64,000 nt of DNA from Sphingomonas sp. LY54 (GTDB taxonomy: Bacteria; Pseudomonadota; Alphaproteobacteria; Sphingomonadales; Sphingomonadaceae): contig NZ_CP141588.1 of NCBI RefSeq assembly GCF_035594035.1, forward strand, positions 2,944,501-3,008,500. The letters are read 5' to 3'. Shown here in pieces: positions 24,018 to 31,364 of the stretch. Within the stretch, counting starts at the first letter, position 1, and every line of letters starts with the position of its first letter. The position numbers and the translations under genes were made by a program. Under the pieces are notes generated by a model that was not told the DNA's origin, did no database searches, and worked only from the letters and a program-made list of their open reading frames with translations.

Positions 24018-24668
24018 TCATGGAAGCGCGCCCGGAGGCGGCGTTTTCGGCTTGTAGCGGCAGAGGTCGAGCACGACGCAGCGCCAGCATTCGGGCTTGC
24101 GCGCCTTGCACACGTAGCGGCCGTGCAGGATCAGCAGGTGGTGGGCGTCGCGCCGGTAGGGCGGGGGCGTCACCTTGTCGAGCTTGAGCTCGACCGCGAG
24201 CACGTCCTTGCCCGGCGCGAGGCCGGTGCGGTTGGAGATGCGGAAGATGTGGGTGTCGACCGCGAAGGTCTCGGCCCCGAACGCGGTGTTCATGACCACG
24301 TTGGCGGTCTTGCGGCCGACGCCAGGGAGCCTGACCAGCGCGTCGCGGTCGGCCGGCACTTCGCCGCCATGCTCGTCGACGAGGATGCGCGAGAGGGCGA
24401 TGACGTTCTTCGCCTTGGTGTTGAACAGGCCGATCGTCTTGATGTGCTGCTTGAGCTTTTCCTCGCCGAGATCGAGCATCGCCTGGGGCGTCTGCACTTT
24501 CCTGAACAGCTCGCGCGTCGCGATGTTGACGCCGGCGTCGGTCGCCTGCGCCGAGAGCACCACCGCCACCAGCAAGGTGTAGGTGTTCACATATTCGAGC
24601 TCGGTCTCCGGATTGGGCGTGCGGTCCGCGAGCCTGCGGTAGAATTCGGAGACGTCGGCGCGCTTCAT
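24018..24668 (-). CDS. nth: Endonuclease III (DNA glycosylase/AP lyase)
   Basis: A 216-residue base-excision repair enzyme that removes oxidised pyrimidines and cuts the abasic site. The helix-hairpin-helix [14 protein letters not shown] supplies the catalytic Lys (in RKTAN), and [11 protein letters not shown] supplies the catalytic Asp. The C-terminus has the 4Fe-4S motif C-x6-C-x2-C-x5-C with Cys at about 187, 194, 197 and 203. Length is normal for the family. It is transcribed in the same direction as dapB upstream, with a palindromic repeat between them. Confidence 0.95.
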   Translation of the reverse strand: MKRADVSEFYRRLADRTPNPETELEYVNTYTLLVAVVLSAQATDAGVNIATRELFRKVQTPQAMLDLGEEKLKQHIKTIGLFNTKAKNVIALSRILVDEHGGEVPADRDALVRLPGVGRKTANVVMNTAFGAETFAVDTHIFRISNRTGLAPGKDVLAVELKLDKVTPPPYRRDAHHLLILHGRYVCKARKPECWRCVVLDLCRYKPKTPPPGALP

Positions 24669-24677
24669 CGCCCAGCT

Positions 24678-24757
24678 CCGTTCGCCCTGAGCCTGTCGAA
24701 GAACCGTCTTCTCTTCGACCAGGAAGGGTAGGGCTTCGACGGGCTCAGCCCGAACGG
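24678..24757. repeat. Palindromic repeat, family B (CCTGTCGAAG core), copy 1
   Basis: About 80 bases with imperfect inverted arms: CCGTTCGCCCTGAGCCTGTC on the left and CGACGGGCTCAGCCCGAACG on the right. The same family recurs at 35201-35273. It fills the dapB-nth gap and could form a strong hairpin in a transcript from dapB to nth. Confidence 0.75.
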
Positions 24758-24765
24758 AAAAGCGG

Positions 24766-25473
24766 TCACGCCAGCCCCAGCACGTCGCTCATCGTGTAGC
24801 GGCCGGCCGGCTTGCCGGCGAGCCAGAGCGCGGCGCGCACCGCGCCCTGCGCGAAGATCGCCCGGCTTTCGGCGCGATGGCCGAGCTCGAGCCGTTCGCC
24901 CTCGCCGGCGAAGACGACCATGTGATCGCCCGCGACCGAGCCGCCGCGCATCACCGCAAAGCCGATATGGCCTTCCTCGCGCGCGCCCATGCCGTCTCGC
25001 CCGCGGTCGGACATGGCGGCGAGATCGACTCCGCGCCCCTCGGCCGCCGCGGCACCGAGCAGCAGGCCGGTGCCCGACGGCGCGTCCACCTTGTGGCGAT
25101 GGTGCATTTCGACCACTTCGATGTCCCAGTCGGACCCGAGCTTCGCCGCCGTCTCGCGCACGAGGTGGGCGAGCAGGTTGACTCCGAGCGAGGTGTTGGC
25201 CGCCTGCAGCACCGCGATCTTGCCGGCGGCCGCGTCGATCAGCGCATGGTGCTCGGAAGTAAGCCCGGTCGTGCCGATAACGATCGGCTGACCCGCGTCC
25301 AGCGCGTCGTCGAGATGCTTCTCGAGCGCGTCGGGCGCGGAGAAATCGACGAAGACGTCGGGCGCGTCGGCCACCGCCTCCGCGTCGTCGCGCGCGGCGA
25401 TAACGTCCGCGATCGCGCGTCCCATGCGCCCGGTCGCGCCCTTGATCCCGATCTTCGTCACCGCCCTCGCCAC
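24766..25473 (-). CDS. dapB: 4-hydroxy-tetrahydrodipicolinate reductase
   Basis: A 235-residue enzyme of the lysine/meso-diaminopimelate pathway that reduces hydroxytetrahydrodipicolinate with NAD(P)H. The Rossmann motif [14 protein letters not shown] is at the N-terminus, [11 protein letters not shown] and IGTTGLT follow, and the active-site signature is [13 protein letters not shown] (catalytic His and Lys). GTG 25473 is chosen because AAAGGCGG lies upstream at good spacing; GTG 25461 is the alternative. It is slightly shorter than many DapB proteins. Its 5' end faces the leftover cobB fragment, so this end of the gene lies at the edge of a rearranged patch. Confidence 0.92.
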   Translation of the reverse strand: MARAVTKIGIKGATGRMGRAIADVIAARDDAEAVADAPDVFVDFSAPDALEKHLDDALDAGQPIVIGTTGLTSEHHALIDAAAGKIAVLQAANTSLGVNLLAHLVRETAAKLGSDWDIEVVEMHHRHKVDAPSGTGLLLGAAAAEGRGVDLAAMSDRGRDGMGAREEGHIGFAVMRGGSVAGDHMVVFAGEGERLELGHRAESRAIFAQGAVRAALWLAGKPAGRYTMSDVLGLA

Positions 25474-25512
25474 CGTCTTGCCGCCTTTCGCATTTGCTGC
25501 TTCATGGGACGC

Positions 25513-25644
25513 ATGGACGACATTCGCAACATCGTCATCCTCACCGGCGCGGGGGTTTCGGCCGAGAGCGGCGTCGCCACCTTCCGCGGCCCCGACGGCC
25601 TGTGGGAAGGGCATCGCGTCGAGGATAGAGGGCGCTCCCGATGA
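25513..25644 (+). pseudogene. Left-behind 5' end of a sirtuin gene (cobB')
   Basis: About 38 codons, [20 protein letters not shown] followed by [18 protein letters not shown], are a clear sirtuin N-terminus (NAD-binding GAGVSAESG). The frame then leaves homology at about 25625 and stops at 25642-25644. Codon use is GC-rich like the neighbours. The native continuation VATPEAF is found 427 bases further on, inside the intact cobB. This is therefore the original 5' end of that gene, cut off by an insertion. Confidence 0.85.
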
Positions 25645-25654
25645 CCCTCCCGTC

Positions 25655-25692
25655 GAATGTCTGATTTCGACCCATTGCGGACATTCGCATAT
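25655..25692. repeat. GACATTC palindrome and first copy of a 16-base direct repeat
   Basis: GAATGTC (25655-25661) and GACATTC (25680-25686) form inverted arms around about 18 bases. GCGGACATTCGCATAT at 25677-25692 recurs exactly at 25889-25904. The repeats bracket the small membrane ORF. Related AATGTCYGC/GCGGACATT palindromes are, as far as I recall, common between genes in sphingomonads. Confidence 0.7.
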
Positions 25693-25711
25693 AACACGTA
25701 TCACATTAGCT

Positions 25712-25879
25712 ATGCGTAGATTGTTCAGTCTTAAGCTGATCTGGATATTGATGTTCATACTCCACGCGGGGGCGCTGGACCGCATAGGAAGGTGGGCATT
25801 CGTTACGCTGCCTGTGATAGCTATCATTGGCATGGCAGTGTTCGCCCCGAGTTTTAGACGCGGCTCGAACGGCAGCTAA
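25712..25879 (+). CDS. Possible small membrane protein inside the insertion
   Basis: 55 codons with two hydrophobic stretches: LIWILMFILHAGAL (about residues 9-22) and FVTLPVIAIIGMAVFAP (about residues 30-46), with positive charges at both termini (MRR and RRGS). Codon use is unlike the neighbouring chromosome. No convincing ribosome site precedes ATG 25712, so expression is doubtful. It matches nothing I recognise. It lies between the two 16-base repeats. Confidence 0.3.
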   Translation: MRRLFSLKLIWILMFILHAGALDRIGRWAFVTLPVIAIIGMAVFAPSFRRGSNGS

Positions 25880-25888
25880 CCACCCTTC

Positions 25889-25904
25889 GCGGACATTCGC
25901 ATAT
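25889..25904. repeat. Second copy of the 16-base direct repeat
   Basis: GCGGACATTCGCATAT, identical to 25677-25692, lies 18 bases before the start of the intact cobB. It may mark an end of the inserted unit or a recombination point. Confidence 0.7.
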
Positions 25905-25921
25905 CGCGCTAAAGCGGCTGC

Positions 25922-26665
25922 ATGAATGAAATCCGAAACATAGTCGTGCTGACAGGCGCAGGGGTCTCAGCGGAATCCGGGATTCCGATCTTCCGTTCCG
26001 TGCGCGGTCAGACGATGTGGGACACTGGTGACGACGTTTATCCACTTGAGGACGTCGCCACGCCCGAGGCGTTCGTGCGCGACCCGCAGCTGGTCCAGAC
26101 CTTTTACGATCAGCGCCGGGCCAAGCTGACGCGGGTCGAGCCCAACGCGGCCCACAAGGCGCTGGCGCGGCTCGACGCCGAGTGGCCGGGCGAGTTGCTG
26201 ATCGTCACCCAGAATGTCGACGATCTCCACGAGCGGGCCGGCGCCAAGCGCGTGCTGCACATGCACGGCGAGCTGAAATCGGCCTGGTGCTTCGCCTGCG
26301 ACGGCCGCATCCCCTGGCAGGAGACGCTCGCCGACAGCCCGACCTGCAGCGCCTGCGGGGCAAGCGGGCTGCTCCGTCCAGACATCGTCTGGTTCGGCGA
26401 GATGCCCTATCGGATGGACGAGATCGACGAGGCTTTGCGCCGCGCCGATTTGTTCGTCTCGATCGGAACGTCGGGCGCGGTCTACCCGGCCGCCGGCTAC
26501 GTCCAGACCGCGCGCTACCTCGGGGCGCGCACGCTCGAGATCAATCTCGAACCGAGCCAGGGCAGCCTGTTCTTCCACGAAAGTCGCATCGGCCGCGCCG
26601 GGGAGCTGGTGCCGGACTGGGTCGAGGACATGCTGGCGCCGCGCGCGCCCTACGAGAGCTTCTAA
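25922..26665 (+). CDS. cobB: NAD-dependent protein deacylase, sirtuin class III (CobB)
   Basis: A 247-residue sirtuin. [14 protein letters not shown] binds NAD, TQNVDDLHERAG is the conserved core, the catalytic His is in HMHGEL (about residue 115), and CFAC/CSAC cysteine pairs hold zinc. FYDQRR supplies the Tyr-x-x-Arg pair that lets class III sirtuins remove succinyl and malonyl groups. The first 43 or so codons have lower GC and a different N-terminal sequence (RSVRGQTMWDTGDDVYPLED); from VATPEAF on, codon use is native. The gene is thus a mosaic whose 5' end was replaced. Motifs are intact, so it is probably functional. Confidence 0.9.
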   Translation: MNEIRNIVVLTGAGVSAESGIPIFRSVRGQTMWDTGDDVYPLEDVATPEAFVRDPQLVQTFYDQRRAKLTRVEPNAAHKALARLDAEWPGELLIVTQNVDDLHERAGAKRVLHMHGELKSAWCFACDGRIPWQETLADSPTCSACGASGLLRPDIVWFGEMPYRMDEIDEALRRADLFVSIGTSGAVYPAAGYVQTARYLGARTLEINLEPSQGSLFFHESRIGRAGELVPDWVEDMLAPRAPYESF

Positions 26666-26687
26666 AGCCCGATCGTTTAGGTCAGGT

Positions 26688-26772
26688 CGTCATTGCGAGG
26701 AGCGTAAGCGACGAAGCAATCCAGCCGGGACGCGGAGATCCTCTGGATTGCTTCGCTCCGCTCGCAATGACG
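26688..26772. repeat. Palindromic repeat, family A (CGTCATTGCGAGG core), copy 1
   Basis: An 85-base inverted repeat: arms CGTCATTGCGAG / CTCGCAATGACG and inner arms GAAGCAATCCAG / CTGGATTGCTTC, with the loop GGGACGCGGAGATC. A second full copy with the same loop lies at 48103-48185, and a half copy at 27179-27208. It lies 22 bases after the cobB stop. Confidence 0.85.
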
Positions 26773-26849
26773 CGGCGGGGCCTGGGTTGACGACATGCTG
26801 GCGGACGCTTCCGGGCGAGCTTGAAGAGGGTGTTGGATAGGCCCATTAA

Positions 26850-27125
26850 ATGGTCATGGCCGCCTCGAAATCACGCTTGCTCGACCAAATGCTTGCCGGA
26901 TCGAGCATCAGCATCAGCGACCTCAAGCGTAACCCATCGGCCGTTATCGAAGCTGCCGAAGGCTTCCCGGTGGCGATCCTCAACCGCAATACGCCGTCCG
27001 CTTATCTGATCCCGGCCGCCGCCTGGGAGGAGCTTGTGGATCGGTTGGAGGATATCGAGCTGGCCGCAATCGTCCGCGACCGTGCGGGGGAAGTGCCGGT
27101 CGAGGTCGCGCTTGACGATCTATAG
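26850..27125 (+). CDS. Phd/YefM-family antitoxin (orphan)
   Basis: A 91-residue protein with the Phd/YefM fold: ISISDLKRNPSAVIEAAEGF, then PVAILNRNTPSAYLIPAAAW, and an acidic C-terminal helix (about residues 60-91) that would wrap the toxin. These antitoxins bind their own promoter and neutralise a RelE- or Doc-type toxin encoded next. Here only a broken stub of the toxin follows, so the antitoxin is an orphan. It may still act as a DNA-binding protein or protect against related toxins. ATG 26850 follows AGG at usable spacing. Confidence 0.85.
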   Translation: MVMAASKSRLLDQMLAGSSISISDLKRNPSAVIEAAEGFPVAILNRNTPSAYLIPAAAWEELVDRLEDIELAAIVRDRAGEVPVEVALDDL

Positions 27126-27179
27126 GCTCGCCTTCCTGCCAGCGCCCGCAAGGAATGGGACCGGCTCGGCGCCAAGTTC
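27112..27179 (+). pseudogene. RelE/ParE-type toxin remnant
   Basis: Overlapping the antitoxin stop, TTG 27112 opens TIYRLAFLPA, the typical start of RelE-family toxins. After a one-base frameshift near 27143 the next frame reads RKEWDRLGAKF, the expected first helix. Similarity ends at about 27179, exactly where a half copy of the family A palindromic repeat begins. The toxin is therefore dead. The normal length would be about 85-95 residues. Confidence 0.7.
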
Positions 27180-27208
27180 TGGATTGCTTCGCTAGGCTCG
27201 CAATGACG
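27179..27208. repeat. Family A repeat, right half only
   Basis: CTGGATTGCTTCGCT, then CTCGCAATGACG, match the right arm of the repeat at 26688-26772. The left arm is missing. It joins directly to the toxin stub, so it marks a deletion end between two repeat copies or an incomplete insertion. Confidence 0.75.
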
Positions 27209-27223
27209 GATGGGCGTAAGCGC

Positions 27224-28117
27224 TCACTCCACCCAGTCGAGGCCGATTTCCTGGTAGAGGCCGCGGTCCTCTTCCCAGTCGGGCTTGACCTTGACGTGGA
27301 GGAAGAGGTGGACCTTGCGGCCGAGCTGTTCGCCCAGTTCCTTGCGCGCGGCGGCGCCGATTTCCTTGATCATCGATCCGCCCTTGCCGAGCACGATCGC
27401 CTTCTGGGTTGGGCGGCCGACCAGGATCTGCTGGTGGATCACCACCGAGCCGTCCTTGCGCTCCTCATATTTCTCGGTCTCGACCGCGCTCGCATAGGGA
27501 AGCTCGGCGTGGAGCTTCAGGTAGAGCTGCTCGCGCGTCACTTCGGCGGCGAGCATGCGGTCGGTGGCGTCGGAGACCTGGTCCTCGGGGAAATGCCACG
27601 GCCCCTCGGGCACGCGCGCGGCGAGCGCGTCCTTCAAATCCTGGACGCCGTCGCCGGTGGTCGCGGAGACCATGAAGATCTGCTCGAACTCGATCTCCTG
27701 GCTTAGCGCGGTGACCAGGGTCAGCAACTCCTCCTTGGGCGTGACGTCGACCTTGTTCAGCACCAGGATCTTGGGCTCGCGACGCCCTTTCAGCGTCTCT
27801 ACCATCTCGGCGATGCGCTTGGAGAGGCCGGTCTTGGCGTCGATCACCAGGGCGATCAGGTCCGCGTCCTGCGCCCCGCCCCAGGCGGCGGCGACCATCG
27901 CCCGGTCGAGCCGGCGGCGCGGCGCGAAGATGCCCGGCGTGTCGAGCAGCAGGATTTGCGCCTCGCCCTGGAGCGCAACGCCCATCAGGCGGACGCGGGT
28001 CGTCTGCGCCTTGGGGCTGACGATCGCGACCTTCTGCCCCACGAGCGCGTTGACGAGGGTCGACTTGCCCGCATTGGGCGCGCCGACCACGGCGACCAGC
28101 CCGCAACGTTCCGTCAT
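27224..28117 (-). CDS. era: GTPase Era
   Basis: A 297-residue ribosome-assembly GTPase that binds the 3' end of 16S rRNA. G1 is GAPNAGKST, G2 lies around TTRVRLMG, G3 is DTPG, G4 is NKVD, and a C-terminal KH domain has VLGKGGSMIKEIG. The start overlaps the rnc stop (ATGA on the minus strand), giving the classic alphaproteobacterial lepB-rnc-era operon. Confidence 0.96.
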   Translation of the reverse strand: MTERCGLVAVVGAPNAGKSTLVNALVGQKVAIVSPKAQTTRVRLMGVALQGEAQILLLDTPGIFAPRRRLDRAMVAAAWGGAQDADLIALVIDAKTGLSKRIAEMVETLKGRREPKILVLNKVDVTPKEELLTLVTALSQEIEFEQIFMVSATTGDGVQDLKDALAARVPEGPWHFPEDQVSDATDRMLAAEVTREQLYLKLHAELPYASAVETEKYEERKDGSVVIHQQILVGRPTQKAIVLGKGGSMIKEIGAAARKELGEQLGRKVHLFLHVKVKPDWEEDRGLYQEIGLDWVE

Positions 28118-28785
28118 TTCAATTTCTCCAGCAATGCTTTGGCGGCGGCCGTCTCGGCCTCCTGTTTAGATAGTCCCTCGGCCTCGGTCTCGCCAACGCC
28201 GGGGATGGCGACGCTGACGCGGAAGCGGGGCGCGTGGTGCGGGCCGCTACGGCCCTTCAATTCGTAGACCGGCGGGCGCTTGTCCTTCGCCGCGGCCCAT
28301 TCCTGCAACTGGGACTTGGGATGCTTGGGCGCCTTGTCCTGCGTGCTGACGCGTTCGCCCCAGGCGCTGCGGATGAAGGCGACGGCGGCGTCCAGCCCCG
28401 CCTCGAGATAGAGCGCGCCGATCAAAGCTTCGACGATGTCGCCGAGCACATTGTCGCTCTCGGCCGCGCCGTCGTCGCGGGCCTGCTTGCCGAGCTTCAG
28501 CTGGCTGCCGGCGCCGAGTTCGCGGGCGATCTCGGCGCAGGTCTCGCCCGAGACGAGGGCGTTGAACCGGCGCGACAATTTCCCTTCCGGCTCGTCGGGG
28601 AACAGTTCGAAGAGCCAGGTCGCCATGGTCAGGCCGAGGACGCGGTCGCCAAGGAATTCGAGCCGCTCATAATGGTCTTCGCCGCGGCTCGAATGGGTGA
28701 GGGCGCGGGTGAAGAGGGCAGCGTCCTTGGGCTTGTGGCCCAGCGTCCGCTCCACCCATTTCGCGGCCGATTCAGGGCCGCTCAA
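28114..28785 (-). CDS. rnc: Ribonuclease III
   Basis: A 223-residue double-strand RNA endonuclease. The catalytic signature is ERLEFLGDRVLGLTMA, with further active-site acids in DNVLGDIVEALIGALY. A double-stranded-RNA-binding domain occupies the C-terminal 70 residues (PKSQLQEWAAAK to AAAKALLEKL). The start is TTG at 28785, one base into the lepB stop codon, with GGAG seven bases upstream inside lepB. No ATG or GTG gives a sensible N-terminus. Translational coupling on both sides is likely. Confidence 0.95.
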   Translation of the reverse strand: MSGPESAAKWVERTLGHKPKDAALFTRALTHSSRGEDHYERLEFLGDRVLGLTMATWLFELFPDEPEGKLSRRFNALVSGETCAEIARELGAGSQLKLGKQARDDGAAESDNVLGDIVEALIGALYLEAGLDAAVAFIRSAWGERVSTQDKAPKHPKSQLQEWAAAKDKRPPVYELKGRSGPHHAPRFRVSVAIPGVGETEAEGLSKQEAETAAAKALLEKLK

Positions 28786-29621
28786 AACGTGTCTCCGATC
28801 CGCTCCCAGCGGGTTGCCGAAAGCCAGGTCCAGGGCTTGGACCATTCGGCCGAGCCGTCGGTCGACCAGAAATTGATGAGCGCCTCGCCGATCAGATTGT
28901 CGCTGGGCAGGAAGCCGACGCCCTGGACGGCGGGCGAGAAGCGGCTGTCCTGGCTGTCGTCGCGATTGTCGCCCATCACGAAATAATGGCCGTCGGGGAC
29001 GATGAAGACCGGCGTGTTGTCGCCGATGCCGTCGACCTGGTCGAGCACCTCGTAGGAGCGGCCGCCGGGCAGGGTCTCGCGATAGCGCGGGAAGGCGCAG
29101 TAACGCTGCCCGTCCTCGTCGGTCACGACGCGCGAGGCCTCCGGGTCGACGGTGCGGCACGGGCTGTTGGGCGTCACCGGCATCAGATAGTCGGCGATGC
29201 GTACCCGCGGCACGGCATCGCCGTTGAGATAGAGCACGCCGTCCTTCACCCGGATCTGGTCGCCGGGCAGGCCGATCAGCCGCTTCACATAATCGTCCTC
29301 GCCGCCGCCGGGATAGCGGAAGACGACGACGTCGCCGCGATCCGGCTCGCGCCCGAAGATGCGGCCCTCGAAGCGGCCGAGCCCGAACGGCATCGAAAAG
29401 CGCGAATAGCCGTACGGCCATTTGGCGGCGAACAAATAGTCGCCGATCATCATCTTCGGGAGCATCGAGCCCGAGGGGATATTGAACGGCGCGACGATGA
29501 AGCTCCGTATCACCACCGCGATCAGGAACACCGTCAGCACGAAGCGCACGAACTCGCCGGCTCCGCCCGTCTGCTTGGCTTTCGGCACGGGCAGGGCCTC
29601 GATCTTCTCGCTATTCTCCAT
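28782..29621 (-). CDS. lepB: Signal peptidase I
   Basis: A 279-residue inner-membrane protease that removes signal peptides. One membrane anchor (about residues 23-43) precedes the catalytic Ser in IPSGSMLPKM; the general-base Lys is in DYVKRLIGLPGD, and GDNRDDSQDSR is the conserved box. ATG 29621 (MENSEKIEAL) gives the usual short cytosolic N-terminus; an in-frame ATG 24 codons further upstream is less likely. It is the first gene of lepB-rnc-era. Confidence 0.95.
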   Translation of the reverse strand: MENSEKIEALPVPKAKQTGGAGEFVRFVLTVFLIAVVIRSFIVAPFNIPSGSMLPKMMIGDYLFAAKWPYGYSRFSMPFGLGRFEGRIFGREPDRGDVVVFRYPGGGEDDYVKRLIGLPGDQIRVKDGVLYLNGDAVPRVRIADYLMPVTPNSPCRTVDPEASRVVTDEDGQRYCAFPRYRETLPGGRSYEVLDQVDGIGDNTPVFIVPDGHYFVMGDNRDDSQDSRFSPAVQGVGFLPSDNLIGEALINFWSTDGSAEWSKPWTWLSATRWERIGDTF

Positions 29622-29770
29622 CGCCGCCGCTTTCGCTCGCGCGGCGGGCGCGGTCAAGCGCGGGTCGGCAACAATCGGCGCTCGGCAGCCCATGCTGGTT
29701 CGATCGCTGGGCTAGGCACGGGGGCGGCACGAACCTAGATAGGCGCCGGGGCCAGGACAGGGAGTTGAGA

Positions 29771-31270
29771 ATGGGCGACGCATGGGCGGCAGTGGAGGCA
29801 GCGGAAACCCGGCCGCTCCAGGCGCTGTTCAAGGCCGAGCCAGACCGGCTCTCCAATCTGGCGATCGAGGAAGCGGGTATCCGCTTCGATTTCTCCAAGA
29901 CCCATTTGACCGCGCCGCTGGTCGCCGCCTTCACGGCGCTGGCCGAAGAGCGCGATCTCACCGGCGCACGCGAGGCTTTGTTCGCAGGCAAGCCGATCAA
30001 CGTCACCGAAGGACGCGCGGTCGAACATATCGCCGAGCGCGGGCAGGGGGCGCCCGACAGCGTCCAGCGCGCCGCCCATCACCGCACCCGCATGCGGGCC
30101 GTGATCGACGCGATCGAGGCCGAGGCGTTCGGCCCCGTCCGCCACATCCTCCACATCGGCATCGGCGGCTCCGCGCTCGGGCCCGACTTCCTGGTCGACG
30201 CGCTCGGCCGCGATTCCGACCGCTACGAGGTCGCGATCGTGTCCAATGTCGACGGCGCCGCGCTCGAGGAGGTGTTCCGCCGCTTCGATCCGACCGCCAC
30301 CTTGCTGGTGATCGCATCGAAGACCTTCACCACCACCGAGACGATGCTGAACGCGCAATCGGCTTTGACCTGGCTGGAGGAGGGCGGCGTGGTCGATCCC
30401 TATGGCCGCGTCATCGCGCTTACCGCCTCGCCGGAGCGCGCGGTCGAGTTCGGTATCGACGAGACCCGCATCCTGCCGTTCGCCGACACGGTGGGCGGGC
30501 GCTACTCGCTCTGGTCGTCGATCGGCTTCCCCGCGGCGCTTGCGCTCGGCTGGGACGCTTTCGAGGAACTGCTCGAGGGGGCGGCGGCGATGGACCGCCA
30601 CTTCCGGTTGCAGCCGCCGGAGCGCAACGCGCCGGTGCTGGCCGCCTTCGTCGACCGCTATTACGCCAACGTCCGCGGCGCGCAGACCCGTGCCGTCTTC
30701 GCCTATGACGAGCGGCTGCGGCTGCTGCCTTCCTACCTGCAGCAGCTCGAGATGGAATCGAACGGCAAGAGCGTCACCGTCGACGGCCAGCCGGTCGGCC
30801 GCGCCACCTCGCAGATCACCTGGGGTGGCGTCGGCACGGACGCCCAGCATGCGGTGTTCCAATTGCTCCACCAGGGCACGCATCTCGTCCCGGTCGAGTT
30901 CGTCGCGGCGATCGAGCCGGAGCACGGCCTCGATTTCGCCCACCACCGCCAGCTCCTCGTCAACTGCTTCGCCCAGGGCGCGGCGCTGATGGGGGGCAAG
31001 GCGTCCGACGACCCGGCTCGCTCCTATCCCGGCGACCGACCCTCGACGACCCTGCTGCTCGACCGCGTCGACCCGTATACTTTGGGCGCGCTGATCGCCT
31101 TTTACGAGCACCGCACCTTCGTGAACGGCGTGCTACTTGGCATCAATCCGTTCGACCAGTTCGGGGTCGAGCTCGGCAAGGAAATCGCCAAGGCGATCGA
31201 CGGTGGCGGCCTGGAGTTCGACCCGTCCACCGAGGCCCTGATCGAGCGCGCCTTCGGCACGGCGCTATGA
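29771..31270 (+). CDS. pgi: Glucose-6-phosphate isomerase
   Basis: A 499-residue cytosolic enzyme interconverting glucose 6-phosphate and fructose 6-phosphate. The SIS-fold signatures are HIGIGGSALGPDFLVDAL, VIASKTFTTTETM and GGRYSLWSSIGFPAAL, with the active-site Glu in LEMESNGKSV and the Lys in GVELGKEIAK. GGAG lies six bases before ATG 29771; a TTG two codons upstream is rejected. It is divergent from lepB. Confidence 0.95.
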   Translation: MGDAWAAVEAAETRPLQALFKAEPDRLSNLAIEEAGIRFDFSKTHLTAPLVAAFTALAEERDLTGAREALFAGKPINVTEGRAVEHIAERGQGAPDSVQRAAHHRTRMRAVIDAIEAEAFGPVRHILHIGIGGSALGPDFLVDALGRDSDRYEVAIVSNVDGAALEEVFRRFDPTATLLVIASKTFTTTETMLNAQSALTWLEEGGVVDPYGRVIALTASPERAVEFGIDETRILPFADTVGGRYSLWSSIGFPAALALGWDAFEELLEGAAAMDRHFRLQPPERNAPVLAAFVDRYYANVRGAQTRAVFAYDERLRLLPSYLQQLEMESNGKSVTVDGQPVGRATSQITWGGVGTDAQHAVFQLLHQGTHLVPVEFVAAIEPEHGLDFAHHRQLLVNCFAQGAALMGGKASDDPARSYPGDRPSTTLLLDRVDPYTLGALIAFYEHRTFVNGVLLGINPFDQFGVELGKEIAKAIDGGGLEFDPSTEALIERAFGTAL

Positions 31271-31364
31271 GCCGGTTACGCGCGACCGCCGCGTCCATCA
31301 CGGTCCACCGCGACCGCCTCCCCATCCCTTTTCCGCAGCAGAGGCTGCGGCTGGAGCGCCCATA

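Larger units (their letters stand above)
25626..26052 (+). mobile_element. Inserted lower-GC segment that supplies a new 5' end for cobB
   Basis: This stretch of about 427 bases is noticeably richer in A/T than its flanks. It contains a small membrane ORF and a 16-base direct repeat, and it ends with about 43 codons of a second sirtuin N-terminus. Both edges carry GAGGA within the same codon context (25621-25625 and 26048-26052), where the old and new cobB reading frames coincide. No transposase is present. It may be a tiny integrated element or the trace of recombination with foreign DNA. Confidence 0.6.

Noticed and set aside
24877-25644. A 255-codon plus-strand frame opposite dapB running into the sirtuin fragment
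   Set aside because: Only its last 44 codons (the sirtuin N-terminus) are real homology; the rest is the shadow of dapB.
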